The notes below the pieces were generated by a model. That model ran no database searches. It was not told the DNA's origin and saw only the letters and a list, made by a program, of their open reading frames with translations. From Halieaceae bacterium UBA6060 (GTDB lineage Bacteria; Pseudomonadota; Gammaproteobacteria; Pseudomonadales; Halieaceae), in the NCBI GenBank assembly GCA_002428935.1, contig DIYG01000052.1, positions 1 through 46,407 of the forward strand: 46,407 nucleotides of DNA, in the 5' to 3' direction. Below, one piece after another: positions 43,650 to 46,407 of the stretch; the stretch's first letter is position 1; every line of letters begins with the position of its first letter. The position numbers and the translations under genes were made by a program.

Positions 43650-44558
43650 ATGAGCAAGAAAATTAAAGCGGCCATCATCGGCCCAGGAAACATCGGTACG
43701 GACCTGCTCATGAAGGCCATGCGCAGCGACGTGGTGGAACCGGTCTGGATGATCGGTGTGGATTCCGAATCACCGGGCCTGGCCAGGGCCAGAGATATGG
43801 GTATTAAAACTACCTCCGATGGTGTGGACGGCATGCTCGAGTATATGGCGGAGGACGAGATTCAGCTCTGCTTTGACGCGACGTCAGCCTATGTGCATGA
43901 AGAGAATAGTCGCAAGGTCACCCGTCGCGGCGCGATCATGATCGACCTGACGCCGGCGGCGATCGGGCCTTTCTGCGTACCACCGGTCAATCTTGCCGAG
44001 GCCGTCGATGCAAAAGTGATGAACGTCAATATGGTGACCTGCGGGGGCCAGGCAACGATTCCCATGGTGGCGGCGGTGAGCCGCGTGCAGCCGGTCAGCT
44101 ATGGCGAGATTATCGCTACGGTTAGCTCTCGCAGCGCAGGGCCCGGCACGCGCAAAAACATTGATGAGTTCACTCGCACCACAGCCCGAGCTATCAGAGA
44201 AGTGGCTAAGGTGGATGACGGCAAGGCCATCATTATTATCAACCCTGCAGAGCCACCACTCATCATGCGCGACACGGTCCACTGTCTGACCGTGGACGAG
44301 CCTAATCAGGACGCCATTGAAGCTTCCGTTCGAGCAACGGTCGAAGAAGTGCAGCAGTACGTTCCCGGCTACAAGTTAAAGAATGGCCCGGTTTTCGATG
44401 GCAAGCGCGTGTCCATGTACATGGAAGTTGAAGGTCTTGGGGACTTTTTGCCCAAGTACGCCGGCAACCTCGACATTATGACCGCTGCCGGTCTTCGCGC
44501 AGCGGAGATGTACGCCCGGGAGATACTCTCCGGCAATTTCACGCCCGTCGCGGCCTGA
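43650..44558 (+). CDS. dmpF: Acetaldehyde dehydrogenase, acylating (DmpF)
   Basis: 302 residues. NAD-binding GPGNIGTD (11-18), catalytic Cys131 in NMVTCGGQATIP, and C-terminal NPAEPPLIMRDTV. It converts acetaldehyde, NAD+ and CoA to acetyl-CoA, and in characterised systems forms a channelling complex with the aldolase encoded next. Twelve bases after dmpE. Confidence 0.95.
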   Translation: MSKKIKAAIIGPGNIGTDLLMKAMRSDVVEPVWMIGVDSESPGLARARDMGIKTTSDGVDGMLEYMAEDEIQLCFDATSAYVHEENSRKVTRRGAIMIDLTPAAIGPFCVPPVNLAEAVDAKVMNVNMVTCGGQATIPMVAAVSRVQPVSYGEIIATVSSRSAGPGTRKNIDEFTRTTARAIREVAKVDDGKAIIIINPAEPPLIMRDTVHCLTVDEPNQDAIEASVRATVEEVQQYVPGYKLKNGPVFDGKRVSMYMEVEGLGDFLPKYAGNLDIMTAAGLRAAEMYAREILSGNFTPVAA

Positions 44559-44586
44559 TCGACCAACGTCTATGACAAACAGGTAA

Positions 44587-45618
44587 ATGAAAATGGATCT
44601 CTCCGGAAAAAAAGTAACCGTTCACGATATGTGCCTTCGTGATGGCATGCACCCCAAGCGCCACCTCATTACGGTGGAGGAGATGGTGCGGGTAGCCAAG
44701 GCCATGGACGATGCCAAGGTACCTCTTATCGAGGTCACCCATGGTGATGGTCTCGGCGGTGCTTCGGTTAACTATGGATTCCCTGCTGCATCCGATGAGG
44801 AATACCTTTCTGCCGTGTGTAAGGAAATGAAGCACTGCAAGGTGTCTGCGTTGCTGCTGCCAGGCATCGGGACCGTGGACCACCTGAAGATGGCTTTGGA
44901 CTGTGGTGTTTCCACTATTCGTGTTGCCACTCACTGCTCCGAAGCAGATGTGTCGGAACAGCATCTGACCATGGCGGGAAAAATCGATGGTCTCGATACC
45001 GTCGGTTTTCTAATGATGTCCCACATGCTTGAGCCCGAGCCGCTTTTGGATCAGCTCAAGATGATGGAGGACTTCGGGGCCAACTGCGTTTACATCACGG
45101 ATTCCGCAGGTTACATGCTCCCCGATGACGTCACGGCCCGTATTTCCCTGGCCCGGGAACACCTGGATCCCGGGACGGATCTGGGCTTTCATGGCCACCA
45201 TAATCTTGCCATGGGTGTGGCTAACAGCATTGCTGCGGTCGCCGCGGGGGCCAATCGTATCGACGGTTCCTTTGCTGGTCTTGGCGCGGGCGCGGGTAAT
45301 ACCCCCCTGGAGGTGTTTCTCGCGGTCTGCGATCGCATGGGTATTGAAACTGGTGTCGATCTCTACAAGGCCATGGACATCGCGGAAGACCTCATCGTGC
45401 CCCTGATGGATCAGCAGGTGCGCGTAGACCGCGACGCCCTAACCCTGGGCTACGCTGGTGTGTACTCTAGCTTCCTTCTTTTTGCTAAACGCAGCGCCGA
45501 GAAGTACGGCGTTTCCAGTCGCGACATCCTCGTGGAACTTGGCCGTCGTAACACCGTGGGTGGACAGGAAGACATGATTGAGGATCTGGCTCTTGATATG
45601 GCTGGAGGCTTATCCTGA
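44587..45618 (+). CDS. dmpG: 4-Hydroxy-2-oxovalerate aldolase (DmpG)
   Basis: 343 residues. HMGL-like TIM barrel with metal-binding Asp in MCLRDGMHPKRH and the HxH pair in GFHGHHNLAMG, then GAGAGNTPLEVFLAV; a C-terminal communication domain contacts DmpF. It splits 4-hydroxy-2-oxovalerate into pyruvate and acetaldehyde, which channels to DmpF. Two ATGs (44587 and 44593) are possible starts. Confidence 0.95.
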   Translation: MKMDLSGKKVTVHDMCLRDGMHPKRHLITVEEMVRVAKAMDDAKVPLIEVTHGDGLGGASVNYGFPAASDEEYLSAVCKEMKHCKVSALLLPGIGTVDHLKMALDCGVSTIRVATHCSEADVSEQHLTMAGKIDGLDTVGFLMMSHMLEPEPLLDQLKMMEDFGANCVYITDSAGYMLPDDVTARISLAREHLDPGTDLGFHGHHNLAMGVANSIAAVAAGANRIDGSFAGLGAGAGNTPLEVFLAVCDRMGIETGVDLYKAMDIAEDLIVPLMDQQVRVDRDALTLGYAGVYSSFLLFAKRSAEKYGVSSRDILVELGRRNTVGGQEDMIEDLALDMAGGLS

Positions 45619-45622
45619 CGCC

Positions 45623-46165
45623 GTGAGCGAAGAGAGCGGGCCGGTCACTATCGCCATCGAGCGCACGGTGGCTGAGGGACGAGAGGGTGCCTACGAGGAG
45701 TGGATTCGCGGCATTACTGCGGAGGCTCTACTCTTTCCCGGTCATATGGGGGTCAACGTGATTCGTCCCGTGGCTGGGCAGCGGGACTACGTAACGATTT
45801 TTCGCTTCGACAGCTATGAGCACGCCCAAGCTTGGGAAGACTCGGAGGTTCGTCGTCGCTGGCTAGACAGTCTCCAGGGGATCGTCGATGGTCCGACACA
45901 GGTGCGAAAGGCCACGGGCCTTGAGTTCTGGTTCAGCCTGCCGGAACTTCCCGCCGCGCACCCGTCGCCGCACAAAATGGCTGCGGTGCTTGTTGTCGTG
46001 GTCTTCACGCTCGTACTGCTGATCCAGCTGTTTATCATGCCCTTCCTCGAGCGTTGGCCTCTGTTGCTGCGAATGTTTGTCGCGGTGCTCTGCCAGGTGC
46101 TACTCATGACCTACCTGATTATGCCCCGCGTCACGCTGCTCCTGAAACACTGGCTTTACCGCTGA
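45623..46165 (+). CDS. ABM-domain protein with two C-terminal membrane helices
   Basis: 180 residues from GTG 45623; an in-frame TTG at 45578 would overlap dmpG by 41 bases and adds no family-like sequence. An N-terminal antibiotic-biosynthesis-monooxygenase-like ferredoxin-fold domain (TIAIERTVAEGREGAYEEW, LLFPGHMGVNVIRPV, YVTIFRFDSYEHAQAWEDS) is followed by a proline-rich linker and two hydrophobic helices (about 119-139 and 148-168). Such ABM/membrane fusions are known but uncharacterised. Last gene of the catabolic string, so it may protect against or act on quinone or aldehyde side products; this is speculative. Confidence 0.78.
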   Translation: MSEESGPVTIAIERTVAEGREGAYEEWIRGITAEALLFPGHMGVNVIRPVAGQRDYVTIFRFDSYEHAQAWEDSEVRRRWLDSLQGIVDGPTQVRKATGLEFWFSLPELPAAHPSPHKMAAVLVVVVFTLVLLIQLFIMPFLERWPLLLRMFVAVLCQVLLMTYLIMPRVTLLLKHWLYR

Positions 46166-46269
46166 TGCTACTGGTGAAGAGCAATTGCCGTTGGTTTACT
46201 GAAGGTGGCCTCTAGGGCTCAGCGTTTTTGCCTGGGCTTGCTGACTCGCGTAATCGAATCTGTGAACTG

Positions 46270-46407
46270 TGGAGTGTCAGCCTGGGGATATTCTTGAGTA
46301 CGTTGAGGAATAGTCATCCCATTGAGGCGATCACGCTTCGATGAAGCTTGCGATGGTTTCCAGTGGCTTTTTGCAGGTGGCCGCTCTGGGAATCATCGCG
46401 TCATCCG
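46270..46407. repeat. Right copy of the direct repeat bracketing the phenol module (runs off window)
   Basis: Identical over 138 bases to 21896-22033 and still identical at the last base of the window. The copy contains only the tail of the XRE gene. Just left of the identity the bases CGAATCTGTGAA still match codons R-I-C-E of that gene, then a one-base deletion breaks the frame. It is thus a decayed 3' end joined to an intact repeat. Confidence 0.95.
46331..46407 (-). CDS. Possible 3' end of an unidentified gene extending past the window
   Basis: The minus-strand frame with stop at 46331-46333 stays open for 25 codons to the window edge, encoding the same tail as the fragment at 21957-22181 (...DDAMIPRAA..., ending FIEA). 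If real, the intact gene starts beyond the right edge. Family unknown and coding status uncertain. Confidence 0.25.
   Translation of the reverse strand, partial: DDAMIPRAATCKKPLETIASFIEA

Noticed and set aside
22034..46253. Integrase, transposase, CRISPR array or tRNA within the bracketed unit
   Set aside because: I looked on both strands and found no such gene, array or RNA; mobility is suggested only by the flanking repeat.

Overview
The window looks like chromosomal DNA of a marine, Gram-negative gammaproteobacterium. A TonB-dependent receptor, a YCF48/MMPL/DUF1302/DUF1329 transport block and a phenol hydroxylase system of Pseudomonas/Comamonas type all fit the OM60/NOR5 (Halieaceae) group. 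That placement is inferred from gene content and was not computed.

Left half (1-22 kb), mixed chromosomal genes: a truncated winged-helix gene behind an intact palindrome; an NhaC-type antiporter (-); a TonB-dependent receptor (+); a response regulator / hybrid kinase / periplasmic binding protein operon (-); three overlapping genes for an M14 carboxypeptidase, a D-aminoacylase-like amidohydrolase and a CapA-like protein (+); a TetR regulator facing an acyl-CoA dehydrogenase / acyl-CoA synthetase pair; an alpha/beta hydrolase; a Rap1a/Tai-like secreted protein; and a DUF2975 / XRE regulator pair.

Right half (22.4-46.2 kb), a complete-looking phenol catabolic module. A DmpR/MopR-type sigma-54 activator precedes two matching 18-bp palindromes and a textbook -24/-12 promoter. 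These drive dmpKLMNOP (phenol to catechol), dmpQ and a HbpS/GlcG-like gene. A GntR repressor candidate is divergent from a second operon: dmpB (catechol 2,3-dioxygenase), dmpC, dmpH, a transport block (YCF48-like lipoprotein, MMPL/RND pump, DUF1302 barrel, DUF1329 protein), a terminator-like hairpin, a DsbA-fold isomerase, two GST-fold proteins, dmpE, dmpF, dmpG and an ABM-domain membrane protein. Together they would take phenol through the 4-oxalocrotonate branch to pyruvate and acetyl-CoA. Neither the 4-oxalocrotonate tautomerase (dmpI) nor the semialdehyde hydrolase (dmpD) is present.

The most striking structural feature is an identical direct repeat of at least 138 bp (21896-22033 and 46270-46407). 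It brackets the whole phenol module and carries the 3' end of the XRE gene; the right copy runs off the window. This points to a discrete mobile, tandemly duplicated or circularising 24.4-kb unit, or to an assembly loop. No integrase or transposase is visible. The other main novelty candidates are the insertion of a hydrophobic-compound transport block plus three glutathione-type enzymes into a meta-cleavage operon that lacks its tautomerase, and the coupled carboxypeptidase / D-aminoacylase / CapA trio.
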